Source of the DNA: Portunus trituberculatus
Lineage: Eukaryota; Arthropoda; Malacostraca; Decapoda; Portunidae
NCBI RefSeq assembly: GCF_017591435.1
Contig: NC_059256.1
Coordinates: forward strand, 13,092,766 to 13,156,765
Length of the DNA: 64,000 nt
Direction of reading: 5' to 3'
Shown here in pieces: positions 25,844 through 36,749 of this stretch. The first letter of the stretch is position 1. Every line of letters starts with the position of its first letter. The translations under genes were made by a program, and so were the position numbers. The notes beneath the pieces were generated by a model. It was not told where the DNA came from. It made no database searches and saw nothing but the letters and a program-made list of their open reading frames with translations.

Positions 25844-26775
25844 TCAAGGTTGGACATGATTTGGCTGTTTGAGGGCGTCCTTTAGGTGACGAGAAGAGGA
25901 ATTCGATGTCGGACTCTTCCTCGGGGGCACAGGACCAGACTCCTTCCCTACCAGACATACAGGTACAGTGCGAGACAAGTCGTCCTCTGGTTCTCTGGAG
26001 TGGTAAGGTTTCATTAGATTAATATGAACTAGTTGGGAATCCTTACGACGGTCAGGAGTGTGGACCACATATTTAATGGACTTAGTTTTTGAGCCACAAC
26101 ATAAGGTCCCATGAACTTACTGTGAAGAGCATTGCCTGGAGTTGGGAGAAAAAGTAAAACCTTGTCTCCTGGTTTGAAACTTCTCATGACAGATTTGGGA
26201 AGAGAATTTTGTTGCATTTTAGTTTGAGATTTGTGGAAGTTTGATTTAGCAAAAGATCTGACTTCACTGATTTTATTCTTAAGGTTACTGATGTAGTCAG
26301 ACACACTGGGACTTGAAGGAGTATTTTGAGTAAACCATTTATCCTTTAATATTTTGAGAGCCCCCTGATTTGTCTACCATAGAGTAATTCAAAAGGGGAG
26401 TAAACTAAAGAATCTTGAAGAGATTCTCTTAAAGCAAAGAGAAGAAAAGAGATACTTTCATCCCAGTCTCCTTGATGCTCCAAGCAATACTTCTTCATCA
26501 TGAATTTTAATGTTTGGTGAAACCGCTCCAGACAGCCTTGGGATTGGGGGTGGTAAGCCGAGGAGGTTACATGGTCGATGTTTAGCTCATTCACTATCTG
26601 TTGGAAAAAATGGCTAGTGAAATTGCTACCTTTGTCAGACTGAATTTGTTTTGGAATTCCTACCAAAGTGAAAAAATTTACTAGATGTTTTACAATGGTC
26701 TTTGACGTGATGTTCTTAAGAGGGAATACTTCAGGGTACCTGATAGTGGGATCCATGAGGGTTAACAAATACTGA
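25844..26775 (-). pseudogene. Integrase (core and C-terminal part) of the gypsy-type element, 5' to RT
   Basis: The minus-strand frame 26768-26346 has the retroviral-type integrase core: DPTIRYPEVFPLKN, then QSDKGSNFTSHFF with the second catalytic Asp, and YHPQSQGCLERFHQTLK with the catalytic Glu. The frame 26304-26029 continues with KPGDKVLLFLPTPGNALHSKF, the GPY/F-type C-terminal fold (FMGPYVV), and 26068-25844 with TPDRRKDSQLVHINLMKPYH. The HHCC zinc-binding N-terminus and first catalytic Asp are missing, because the protease-linker frame runs directly into this core near 26760. Integrase inserts the cDNA; this copy could not. Its place before the RT is the notable feature. Confidence 0.88.
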
Positions 26776-27490
26776 TTCCTTCGTATGGTTTTGGGTAAGG
26801 GACGCAGTTAAGGGAGAATCAAGAACAATTAAGTTTGGAACAGCCAAGTTACCCGCAAGATCATTACCCAGTACAAGATGTACCCCCGGTACTGGCAGTT
26901 CACCAGGTTTAATGGCCACTACAACCTCTCCTGAAATTAAAGGACACTGTAAGCTAATTTTCACCAAGGGATAAGAAAGCTGTGATTCGAGAACTGTAAG
27001 GATCACCTTCTACCCAGTGAAAGCCTGTTTGATGTTAGGGATGACATCTTCCCTTAAGATGGATTGGGCAGCACCTGTATCACGCAGAACCTTGAAATTT
27101 ATTGCCTTGTCTTTACCATCAGTCAGGGACACTTTACCTTGATACATGTACAAGTCATAAAGTTCTAGAGGAGAGTTGACAGGGTTAGCTAGGGCCACTG
27201 GTTTCTTGTTCTCAAATGTGTTAGGTTTAGGGGCCACAAAAGAAAGTTGACGTTGAGAGGCCTTGCAATTTGGGTGTCTACATTTCTGGATCGTGTGACC
27301 TGGCTTCTTACAGTATGTACACCAGGGGGAATTATATGCATTTGGCGAGAATCCGGTCGGCTTACCACCCGCGCCCCCAAAACCTTCCCCAAAGGAGGAC
27401 CTAACATTAGATAGTGAACCACGACCTCTACTACCCAGGGATCCCATCAACAAAGCAAACGCATCAGCCACTTTAGCGGCAGACATAAGA
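26731..27490 (-). pseudogene. Gag nucleocapsid knuckle, protease and linker of the gypsy-type element
   Basis: The frame 27486-27010 encodes a glycine-rich stretch, a CCHC knuckle (CTYCKKPGHTIQKCRH) that binds RNA, and an aspartic protease active site LRDTGAAQSIL. The next frame (27006-26731) contains LPVPGVHLVLGNDLAGN, the protease C-terminal block, and a linker. The active-site triad DTGA is intact. A stop separates the two frames at about 27008. The protease would process gag-pol; the element order gag-PR-INT-RT-RH follows from the neighbouring frames. Confidence 0.85.
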
Positions 27491-28468
27491 TCACTCTCTC
27501 CCGTTCTTCCACATGCCTCAGAATATTAAAGGTAACTTGTTCTTCCATTCTTCCAGGACCATTAGATTGAGCAACTCCGAAAAGGTGGTAATGTTAAGGG
27601 CGGCTAACCATTTCTTAAATTGTCTTAGTTTCTCACTAGCAAATTCAACATAGGTGCAACATAGACTCTGGTTTCACATACTTTCGGAATTGTTGGCTGT
27701 ATCCGTCAGAAATGATAGAGTAGGCGTCTACCTTTGATCTCTTCATACTCTACCTCATCACTAAGGCCGTTGTATACCCTGTAAGCTTTTCCTACTAACT
27801 TGGGGACAAGGAGAGACACTCAATGATCCTTGGGCCATTTATTCCTATTAGCAATGCTCTCAAAGTTGCGATATGACCCGTCAACATCAGATTCATCAAA
27901 TGGGGGAACTAGAGGAATAACTGTAGCAGGATTACAGCCTGCCAATTTTTCCTTTAAATCTATTTCTTCCCTCTAAACTTAACGTCATTTAGTAGGTTTA
28001 ACTCTTGAATTTGTAACTCTTTCTCCTGCCTTTTAAGTTGTAACTGAAACTCTCTCTTTTCTTTTTCTGCCTGTAGTTGAATTTCTTTTTCCTGTAGTTC
28101 TCTCTCTTCTTTTTCTGCCGGTAGTTGCATTTGTTTTTCATGCATCCGGTATTCTAGTTTAAGCTTCTCAATTTCCCACTGACTTATCCTACTCTTATTC
28201 TGTTCTTCCTGGGGACTGTGTATTATAGTCCTCGTAGAGGCTGACATGGGAGTTAACTCTTCTATGGCATTTCCTAGCAATTAACCTTCTTGCACTAAAT
28301 GTTCAACAAATACATTCTTAATGACCTCTTTAGTCATCTGAGACGTGATGGGAACATCAAAATGTTTAGCGATGGTCTTCCATTGGTCCTTCTTTATATT
28401 AGCATCTTTAAGTTGTTCCAGAGAAGGGTCGGCACAAAATCTTCAACGTTAAACTGAGCGGAAGCCAT
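27491..28468 (-). pseudogene. Gag N-terminal and coiled-coil region of the gypsy-type element
   Basis: The start is at 28468-28466 (MASAQFNVEDF). Frameshifted text follows (DPSLEQLKDANIKKDQWKTI), then a 106-codon frame (28280-27960) that is a long Lys/Glu/Gln coiled coil (EKEIQLQAEKEKREFQLQ), then broken text such as FDESDVDGSYRNFESIANRNKW and LNLMVLEEWKNKLP down to 27490. Gag forms the particle. This layout (N-terminal helical module, coiled coil, SCAN-like part, knuckle) resembles gag of Gmr1-type elements from memory. Many frameshifts and stops. Confidence 0.75.
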
Positions 28469-28968
28469 ATTAAATAGATACAGAAACAAAAAAAAAAAAA
28501 AAAATGATAAGCGAATTACTTAAGTGAGGAACTTGGCAGAGTGATAATAAAGGCAACCTTGAAATTACCTAGATTATACGTAAGCAAACACTTATGAGTA
28601 CAATCACTAATGGGGGGTAAACTAGAGAATTACGGCATTAAGAGGGATCCGGATTACCCTAGTTATGAGACTTGAGAGTGAGGAGCGAATTGTACTGAGA
28701 CTTGTTATTGATAAGGAGGCGGATCAGTCTGAGGGACTAGTTAAAAAGGTCAATTCTAACTATGATCCGCGAAGTGAGGGGATTGAGGGTTCACATGAAC
28801 ATATGATGATCTCAACACTTGGATAACACTTATTACACACCTGCCTATGTGCAAAAAAAAAAAATAGAAATAAGTGCTATCAGTGAACACGCCTTTCTAC
28901 TTGGTTTCCTGCTCTATTACTGCTATGTAATACCAATGAAAGTTGCGAAGCACTTTTAACCCAAAAGA
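28469..28968 (-). mobile_element. 5' leader of the gypsy-type element, cut before its LTR
   Basis: About 500 bp of untranslated sequence upstream of gag, with A-runs at 28486-28504 and 28853-28864. No TGTTACG LTR end and no convincing primer-binding site could be found. At about 28970 it meets the 3' end of N-family LINE copy 2. The 5' LTR was therefore lost or lies elsewhere. Confidence 0.55.
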
Positions 28969-28969
28969 A

Positions 28970-30030
28970 TTGGATGGATTTTAATATTTTGGCGCCGCAC
29001 CAACACTGGCCATATAGCGCCGCTATAAAAAATAAAGTGAAACAACCGTGTATATATAAAAAAAAAAATAACTAAAATTAAGTAAAACAATTCAATAAAA
29101 GGGGAAAGATTAAAACTACTATAAAACTAAAACTAAATAAAACTTAAAACTTAAAATTTATAGTTAAAAACAATAATGTAGCTTAACATTAAAAAGGCGA
29201 TGAAGTAATATTTAAAATACATATAATAAAATGTTATAAGAATAGACTTCAAAGCTTTGGAAGAAGGCCAGCTTCTCCCAAAAACTTGAAAAGGTCATGG
29301 CCCTAGGTCAGACACTCTGGTCCAAGGACCTCTGAAATATAATAGACACCGCTATCTCTACCGCGACAGCGGTAGAGGTAGCGGTCTCGTAACTCTATCA
29401 AACTAGGGCACTCTACTAATAGGTGCCGCACGGTAAGCGGCACCAGACAGTCATCACAGTAATGTTGACGGTCCCTGGTCAACAGGTACTTTTGTGTAAG
29501 GTACGACCTATACGCAGTCGCGCCAGTAAAGTCTGTAAACGTCGATCACGGACATGGGTGTATGTCCAATGAGGGATAGTGGAAGTAGTGATCTCTCCCA
29601 TTTTCGAGGTTGCGACCCCCGTTAGCCATCTCCTCTGCCAAATTGTTGCAACTCCCTCACGAATAAGAGGAAAGACATCTCGAAACGGAACAGGGGCAGG
29701 AGATGTAGCGCGACATGCTGCCTCTTTAACGAGCCGATCTGCGTGTTCATTCCCTGCAACATCAACGTGACCAGGGACCCAACAGAACCCAATACGATAT
29801 CCTCGTTGTGTAAGAAGATATAGCCACTCCAGGGCTGATAAAACCAAAGGGTTAAAGGATATAGTGCAAGAGAGAGTAGTAAGAGCATTGCGACAGTCAC
29901 TAAAGATTGTAAAAGACGAAACCGGGAAATTAAAAATTATTTGTAAAGCTAGGACTATGGCAGACAGCTCCGCAGTAAAGACGGATGCCACTGAAGGAAG
30001 GCTGCCACACCGATAAAAAGAGGGGGGGGG
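28970..30030 (-). mobile_element. N-family LINE copy 2 (5'-truncated, RNase H to 3' end)
   Basis: On the minus strand from 30030 down: RNase H (YRCGSLPSVASVFTAELSAIVLALQIIF; TIFSDCRNALTTLS; WVPGHVDVAGNEHADRLVKEA), then HWTYTHVRDRRLQTLLARLRIGRT. The zinc-finger text follows in another frame, then a 3' UTR with the GGCGCC hairpin (28991-29022) and a short ATCC tail (28971-28981). The first 190 codons are one open frame. Its truncated 5' end touches the 3' end of copy 3. Confidence 0.85.
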
Positions 30031-30051
30031 ATTTAATATTAGGCGCCCCAA
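29479..30051 (-). pseudogene. RNase H domain of N-family copy 2
   Basis: A 190-codon frame in which the RNase H is mostly readable: AELSAIVLALQ (catalytic Glu helix), FSDCRNAL (catalytic Asp), and WVPGHVDVAGNEHADRL (His loop and last Asp). The first Asp (DGSK block) is lost with the 5' truncation, and the first dozen residues come from the junction and neighbouring copy 3. It shares the order of residues with copies 1 and 3. Confidence 0.75.
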
Positions 30052-30191
30052 CGGCGGAGGTCATATGGCGCCGGCAAAAATTTTTAATGGAAAACAAAAA
30101 GGTTTAAAACAAAAAAGATAAAATGACTAAAAACAGTTAAAATCAATAAAATTGAAGGTAACAAAAAACTACAATAAAATAAAATAAAACA

Positions 30192-31215
30192 TTAAAATAC
30201 ATAAAATAAAATCTTCTCCCCAATTAAAATACATATAATAAAAGCTTCTCCCCAAAACTTAAAAAACGTCATGGCCCTTGGCCAGACACTCCGGTCCTTT
30301 GAGATATAATAGACACCGCTATCTCTACCGCGACAGCGGTAGAGGTAGCGGTGTCGTAATTCGATAAAACTAGGGCACTCTACCAGAAGGTGCCGCACGG
30401 TGAGCGGCACCAAACAGTCATCACAATAAGGTTGTGGGTCTTTGGTCAACAGGTACCTTTGTGTAAGGTACGTGTGACCTATACGAAGTCGCGCCAATAA
30501 ACGACGATCCCGGACATTGGTATAAGTCCACTGAGGGAGTGTGGAAGTAGTAATATCTCCCATTTTTGAGGTTGCAACCCCCGTTAGCCATCTCCTCTGC
30601 CAAAGTGCAGCAACTGCCTCACGAATTACAGGAAATACATCTCGAAACGGAACAGGGGAAAGAGATGTAGCGCGACTTCCTGCCTCTTTAGCGAGGCGAT
30701 CTGCGTGTTCATTCCCTGGAACACCAATGTGACCAGGGACCCAACAGAACCCAACACGATATCCTCTTGGTAAGTAGTATAGCCACTCCAGGGCTGATAA
30801 AACCAAAGGGTTAAGGAGACAGTGCAAGAGAGAGCAGTAAGAGCACTGCGACAGTCACTAAAATTGTAAAAGACGAAACCGGGAGAGTAAAAATTATCTG
30901 TAAAGCTAGGACTATGGCAGACAGCTCCGCCGTGAAAACGGACGGCACTGAAGGAAGGCTGCCACACCGATAAAAAGAGGAGAAAACTACATTAAACCCA
31001 ACGCCTGCGTCGGATTTGGAACCATCAGTAAAAACAGGGATATCATCAGAATGGATAAAAAGTGTTCTAAAACCGTGTGGGACAGAGCTGGCAGAAAATC
31101 CTTCATGCCATCCATGGCAGGAGGGCATAATGACATAACAGGAAGCTGCCAATAACCAACTCGTGGGAGCCGAAAAGAGTACACAGGAGTGGGGTCGATA
31201 GATAACTCCGCCATG
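30192..31215 (-). pseudogene. RNase H and C-terminal zinc finger of N-family copy 3
   Basis: The frames give FTDGSKSDAGVGFN (about 31035-31000, first Asp), YRCGSLPSVPSVFTAELSAIVLALQ (30975-30900), WVPGHIGVPGNEHADRLAKEAG (30760-30690), and RLRIGHTYLTQRYLLTKDPQPYCDDCLVPLTVRHLLVECPSF (30490-30360), the C-terminal CCHC finger. A frame shift separates the first part from the rest near 30900. RNase H plus this finger places the N family with the I/Nimb group rather than Jockey. Confidence 0.85.
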
Positions 31216-31395
31216 AGATTTGCAACTCTAAGCCCAATGGTTTAGGGAGACTCGGTCGAGTGACATACGCCTGCGAGCGCGAGTCCCGCAATAATGACAG
31301 ACAAGGGACAAAATCAGGAAGAAGGTGGGTGCGAAACCAACACCGGAGCATCGAAGACTGGCGCCGGAGGTTGAGCGGCCAGAAACCAGCATCCA

Positions 31396-32330
31396 TTAGT
31401 AGGCTGGGTATTGGAGATGTCCGAAATGAACCCGTAGCCAAGCGGACCCCAGCATGATGCACGGGTCAAGCGTGCGTAGTCGTGCATCCGTTGCGGATGA
31501 GTAGATCTCACAGCCGTATTCCAGCTTTGGAATTAGTGTACGGTGAAGCAGCAGCAACGTGTCCCTGTCCGCACCCAAGAGGTGTGACTTAAAACCTGAA
31601 GAAGGGATAATGCCTGCCGACAAGACGCCTTAAGAAAACGGAAATGGGGAACCCAGGTGAGACGGTTGTCAAATAAAAGGCCAAGATATCGAGTCGCCTC
31701 CACGCATGAGAGGCGTCTATTGGCGAGTATAAATCCGGGTCTGGATGGACACCACGGTTGCGAAAAAATGCATGGCTACGGTCTTGAGGTGGAGAATCGA
31801 AAACCGTTCATGTTGGCCCAACTGGACACCCTATTGATCGCCAGTTGGAGCTTGCGCTCAATCAGTGACATCCTAGCAGCAGCAAAGAAATACATAAATC
31901 ATCAACATATAAGGAGCTGTGAATGCCATCTGGGAGAGTATCAATAACACCATTTATGGCGACTGCAAATAGCGTAACACTAAGAATACTTCCTGTGGAA
32001 CGCCATCATTTAGAGCAGTAGCCTCAGAGAGAACACTCCCACTCGAACCCGTAAAAACGTCTGGATAAAACTGCTGATAAAAATAGGAAGGTGGCCACGA
32101 AGGCCAAAATTAAATAAAGACTGTAAAATGCCATGACACCAAGCCGTGTCGTAGGCCTTCTCCAGGTCAAAAACACTGTTACTTGATGGTGGTGATTAGC
32201 GAAGGCCTCACAAATGGAAGACTCTAGGGATAAAAGAGCATCAGTAGTAGACCTCATCTTTCGGAAGCCGTACTGTACCGATGACAAGTACTTCCCTCTC
32301 CAAGTACCACATGAGTCTTACATTTACCAT
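31396..32330 (-). pseudogene. Partial reverse transcriptase of N-family copy 3
   Basis: The minus strand reads SSVQYGFRKMRSTTDALLSLE (about 32285-32220), then a broken motif A region, then LYVDDLCISLLL near 31935-31895. YVDD is the catalytic box. The frame 31623-31396 (LLLLHRTLIPKLEYGCEIYSSA) is the thumb. Several frames are involved. The RT fingers are lost at a junction with the endonuclease near 32340. Confidence 0.75.
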
Positions 32331-32344
32331 CTTTTAATAAAAAC

Positions 32345-32800
32345 TCAAACCCCAGGAGGATTACTAGCACCTTCATCCCACAATGGGTGACGGCCGTTAA
32401 AATCTCCCAATAAAAGAAAAGGCGGAGTTAGCTGACGCACCAGGCCATCAAGCTCACCCCTGGAGACAGAAAGCCGAGGAGGGAGATATAAACTGCAGAT
32501 GGTGTACAGTCGTCCCATAAAGACCTTAACAGCAACCACCTGAAAGGGAGAGTTAAGTTGTACCGGGATAACAGGTATATCCTGACGGACTAAAATAGCT
32601 GTGCCACCGTGGTGTGGCCCTGGTCAGGGAAAGGAGTGTTAAAAAAGGCACGATAGCCAGGAGGACTAGATTAAGTACTATCACCTAGCATAGTCTCTTG
32701 TAGAGCTACACAGGCTGGAGAGAACTCCGACAGCAAAGCTCGGAGTTCCCCCCACGAGGCGCGAAGGCCTCTACAGTTCCACTGTAGAAGCTTGAAGATG
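32345..32800 (-). pseudogene. Endonuclease of N-family copy 3
   Basis: Readable in two frames: LRALLSEFSPACVALQET (catalytic Glu, about 32750-32695), GYRAFFNTPFPDQG, VAVKVFMGRLYTICSLYLPPRLSVSRG (32535-32455) and FLLLGDFNGRHPLWDEG (about 32420-32370), the GDFN active-site box. This is an APE-type nuclease. The His of the C-terminal SDH box is missing because of the deletion. Confidence 0.8.
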
Positions 32801-32801
32801 A

Positions 32802-33957
32802 CTATTTAGGTGCAGTGGACGGGCGAGCCTTTTGAAGGGGCTGGCCGTGACTCGCCTGTCTAGAAATATTCAAGCGAAGAGAAGACACCGGGAGTTGTGA
32901 TGTTCCAGGTCGTTGGACCGCTGCCTTTCGGCTTACCGGTGAGTGATGCGTACCATCATCACACCTACCTGTCATCGGAGGACGAGGGTCAGGCTGGAAT
33001 GCACTTTTTGACACAGTTGGTCCATGAGGGGCAGCTGTGACAATATCATCAGACGTCTCCATGCGAAGACCATCCTCATCACAAGAAGCCCGATCTGAGA
33101 CAAAGGATGTCACAGAAGGCTGAGCAGAAACTACTGGAGCTACCCTTACAGAGCGGTCTCTGGAGGACTCACGAGCGTGTGCACTGGGAGAAACCTTAGA
33201 TTGCTTGTGCTGAGTAAATTTTATCAACTCCGCAGAGCCGCGGTGCCGTTTGGTCATGCCCTTCAAAGGCTTAGGCGCTGGAGGAGGCAAATGGACATCA
33301 ACGACATGGGTATGTTTGGTCAAGTCCGTATTATTCTCGTCGCTTCTTACAGGTGACTCAACTGAGTCGTCGGATAAAAGGGCAAACCTATTAGCCAGAT
33401 AAACAGGACCACCCGCCCCTACAAAGCGAGAGGTAGCAGGAGGAGTTGTCTTCGGACCGGCAGACTCAACCGAAGAGCGAGCGGCCAATGAAGCATAGGA
33501 TGTCGCACTAGTACAGTCCTTCTGGCGAAAGAGGAGTTCACGGCGGGCGCTACCGAGGCTGATAAATTGACTATTGGCAAGCTAAAATGTCCTGCTCCAA
33601 GCGATACCTGGGGCATTGCCTGGAACGTACCTGGTGAGCATAACGGCAATGGAAACAATAAGCTGCACCATTGCAATGCTTCTCTGAATGTGAGTCTAGT
33701 GCAGAGCAATTACCACATCGGGAAGCTTCCTTACACGATCTTTTGCCGTGAGAAGCACTGAAGAGGGCGAGAAACAACGCCTTACAGGCCTAAGGTTGAT
33801 AGAACCGATATGAACACGGTCAGGAAGGGTTGAACCAAAAAATGTGAGAAGGGCAATGTTGGAGGAGTTCCTCATCTTAGTCACCTTTTGCACAAAAGTA
33901 GGACACATTGCTAGTATTTCCTCCTCTTGAAATTCATAAAGGTCTTGACTATGTCGT
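32802..33957 (-). pseudogene. ORF1 C-terminal part of N-family copy 3
   Basis: The frame 33488-32802 (228 codons, ending STAPK) holds the basic and proline-rich tail: KPLKGMTKRHRGSAELI, then SFVSDRASCDEDGLRM. Upstream, in other frames, are zinc-knuckle text (CGNCSALDSHSEKHC near 33720-33680; CFHCRYAHQVRS) and EEEILAMCPTFVQKVTK. Cys/His spacing suggests two or three knuckles, as in I-element ORF1. The first 33957-33700 stretch is present a second time in copy B. Confidence 0.75.
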
Positions 33958-35267
33958 GCTCCGAGCTGTTGCACGACGTTGCACAAATTGTCTAGCTACT
34001 GGCTATAAATAGTCAAAGGTTTTTCTATATTTAATTAACAAAACTAATATCTATACATAAGGTGTTCGATGCGGCGCCGACAAGTAACAATCACAACTCT
34101 TTCTGTTGCCTTCTCCACTGCAATTATTACAATTTCTCTTACAAACATCCTTAAGAACTGCATTAATCTCGTAGATATTCTCGCATCAAAACGGATTTCA
34201 CTTCAAACATCATCCACAATATCTTCATAACGTATTACAACATCTGAACCCGGTGCTTTATTTCTCCGTAAATCTCATACGTAGTACGTACAATATTACC
34301 CCTTTTTCCCAGCTACCCGTATATAAGGATGACCTTTACTTGGTACATGAATGCAAGCAACCACATGACGTACCACCAAATATATTACCATACACATATA
34401 ATTACCAGACTCCGTTCAACAAAATGACAACGTAACACCACCGAAATATAATGACAAATATTGATATCTCCACACAAGTGACTTCCCTCAAATAATCTCT
34501 TTCTCTTGGTACCCATACATGGAGCCACGTTAACTTCGTACACAATTACACACTAGTAAATATGTTATGTAACTTATTCGTCAGAGCAACACACATGCAC
34601 ATACGTAGGTAGCCGTATACAAATTCCCTTACTCATAGATGAAAACGCAAGTATATAACGACGTCATTATGAACCAAAGTACAACCACATAAACCATAAT
34701 AAACTAATACCACATAATACCTAAACCTCCTATCATGCTTCTTCCTCCATTCTAATTTACCTCAATGACTGCATTGCAACTTATAAGCTCTACTTACTGG
34801 TTATATATGAAGTACAAAACGCCGCCCTCAGCTATGCAGCCGAGGGTGGCCCGCTTAGAGCCGCGGTTGTCCTCTCTGCTTCCTCTCTCCTCCCTCTCTG
34901 CCTCAAATCCTCTACAATTTCCCTTCAGGAACTTATGGGGGCGTGTCTTGACCCACACAACACGCCCCTCAGAATGTACCATTCACCAATCAAGTACAAG
35001 CTCAAATGAACTCCACGTGTGGTACGAACAACATCCAAGACGACAACACTACCACTGGATGTTTACATGACCTGGGCGACACATCTGCCCGGGCTGCCCT
35101 GGGCCAAACGGCCTGGGTCATTAAATGTTTCCTTGACCCTCCTGCCCTCCTACTCTCTTTTATGGCTGGATACGGTTACACACCGCATACTGGCGAACTA
35201 GCATACTTCCATATATCTTCATTTCTTGTTTCTTATATTTTCATATTTCACTTATGATGTGCGCATC
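33958..35267 (-). mobile_element. LTR-like block between two LINE copies (possible solo LTR)
   Basis: About 1.31 kb of non-coding sequence bounded by TGTC at the left (near 33957) and GACA at the right (near 35271), that is TG...CA-type ends in inverted agreement. On the minus strand it has a TATA-like TATATAACC near 34797 and an AATAAA downstream at about 34255, the order expected for an LTR. No coding sequence is present. The ends, the promoter-poly(A) order and the length suggest a solo LTR, but no second copy is in the window and no target duplication was found. Confidence 0.4.
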
Positions 35268-35700
35268 TGACAGTGCAGAGCAATTACCACATCGAGAAGC
35301 TTCCTTACACGAGCTTTTACCGTGACCGTACCCATAGCATGAGAAGCACTGAAGAGGGCGAGAAACAAAGCGCCTCACCCTAAGGTTGATAGGACCGATA
35401 TGAACACGGTCAGGAAGGTGGAACCAAAAAGGTGAGAAGGACCATGTTGGAAGAGTTCTCATCTTAGTCACCTTTTGTACTGAGCTAGGGCACATTGCTA
35501 GTATTTCCTCTTCTGGGAATTCATAGAGATCTTGACTATAAACACAACCTTTGCTATTGTTAAAGGTGGGATGAGCCTTAACAGTCTCAAACATGCTGTC
35601 AGAAGGGCATGGGAGATGTTGCAACATCCTCGCTTGCGTAAGATCTTTGCTCGCACAAGCACCCCTTCCCGTACTTCTTCAGATTCCCTCAGGAATGTGC

Positions 35701-36264
35701 CTATTTTTTGGACAGGTACCGGGAGGCATGGATGAAATTCCCACGCCCATTTCTATAGTACGCCACAAACCAACGTGGAGGCGGGATCTGGCGGACTGCT
35801 GGAACTGAATTCTCTAAATAGTTTTCAAAACATTTGATGTAATCCATGTCACTCTCTGAAATATTACGTGACTGGAGAAATTCAGTTTTAAAGCCATGGC
35901 CGGCAAGAGGCAGAGATGCTACATTTTCATAAGCCAGACGGGCTTCATCACATGACAGAAAAGTTACATAGCAGTGGTTAGATGGAAAGTCCTTTTCATA
36001 AACCAGTCGAATGCGTAGAACCGTGCCATACACCTTGAGAAGTGAGTGCAAGGCGTGGTAGGAAAATGATGGATTAACATTTACCATCAAAAGAGAGTCA
36101 TATGCAGCAGAAACGCGACCCTCAGAAGAACTCTCAAAACAGGAGACTGCTGCGGGAGGCTCTTGTGGAGGGGAATCCTCCTTCCCACTCAGACCTGAAG
36201 ATGACGTCTCGTGGGCCAGGTCAACCACCTCACGAGAACGTGAAGATTTTTTGTGTTTTCCCAT
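35701..36264 (-). pseudogene. ORF1 N-terminus with RRM-like domain, N-family copy B
   Basis: One intact frame of about 188 codons from MGKHKKSSRSREVV (start 36264). The N-terminus is basic and serine-rich. An RRM-like fold follows: LLMVNVNPSF (RNP2), HALHSLLKVYGTVLRIRLVY, and HCYVTFLSCDEARLAYENV (RNP1 region). After it comes FLQSRNISESDMDYIKCFENYLE. Further ORF1 text (YEFPEEEILAMCPSSVQKVTK; CFSCYGYGHGKSSCKEASRCGNC with a CCHC knuckle) is in the next frame to 35268. RRM plus knuckles is the usual ORF1 plan of I-clade LINEs and binds element RNA. Confidence 0.8.
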
Positions 36265-36722
36265 ATAAAAAAAAAAACAGTAACACAAAAGATTAGCCCC
36301 AGGGGCAAGGGAAACCACCTACTGGGACGACAATGGGAGCGAGCGCTTGCTGCCGTGGACGGGGTACCTTGCCCCCATGCGGACCAATCGTTTTAAAAAA
36401 AGGCCCCACATGATGCAGAAAGTTTGTCCACGACAGAACTAAGACCCCCTCCCAAAGCATCCCAGCCTGGACACCCAACCATCCAGCACAGGACAGCCCC
36501 TACTGGGCGATCCCTCCAGCTGGTGGCTCCACTGGTCCACTGACAGCCTACGTAGGAACCATTTAGTTTGGCCCCTCACTGGCGACCGTACTAACAAGGG
36601 TAGCCCTCTCCCCCCCAAGGGGCAAAGCAGGGGCCTAAGCCCCCCTAGCCTAGCTCGCCAGGTCACAGGGGCACGCAAGCCCCCCCGCTACGACAAGGCG
36701 GTTCCCATCTAGGGGGGTAACC
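36265..36722 (-). promoter_or_regulatory. 5' UTR of N-family LINE copy B
   Basis: Matches 13283-13720 along its length. Begins at about 36720 next to 25 bp of unassigned sequence and then the satellite. Confidence 0.6.
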
Positions 36723-36749
36723 CAAAGGGAGACACTTGATCGCACAAAG

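Larger units (their letters stand above)
30031..33957 (-). mobile_element. N-family LINE copy 3 (ORF1 C-terminal part to 3' end, internal deletions)
   Basis: The minus strand shows the C-terminal part of ORF1 (33957-32802), the endonuclease (about 32800-32345), part of the RT (about 32330-31640), the post-RT region (31623-31220), RNase H and zinc finger (31215-30240), and the 3' UTR with the hairpin at 30042-30072. It is the only N-family copy here that retains RT text. A deletion removes the end of the endonuclease and the RT entry. The 5' end is missing: ORF1 stops at 33957 against an LTR-like block. Confidence 0.85.
35268..36722 (-). mobile_element. N-family LINE copy B (5' UTR and ORF1 N-terminal two thirds)
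   Basis: Minus strand from 36722: full 5' UTR (to 36265), then ORF1 from 36264. It breaks off at 35268 inside the first zinc knuckle (CGNCSAL). The last 280 bp duplicate 33700-33957 of copy 3 with differences, so these are two separate copies or a recombination product. Missing 3' parts are unusual for a LINE, which normally loses its 5' end. Confidence 0.85.
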
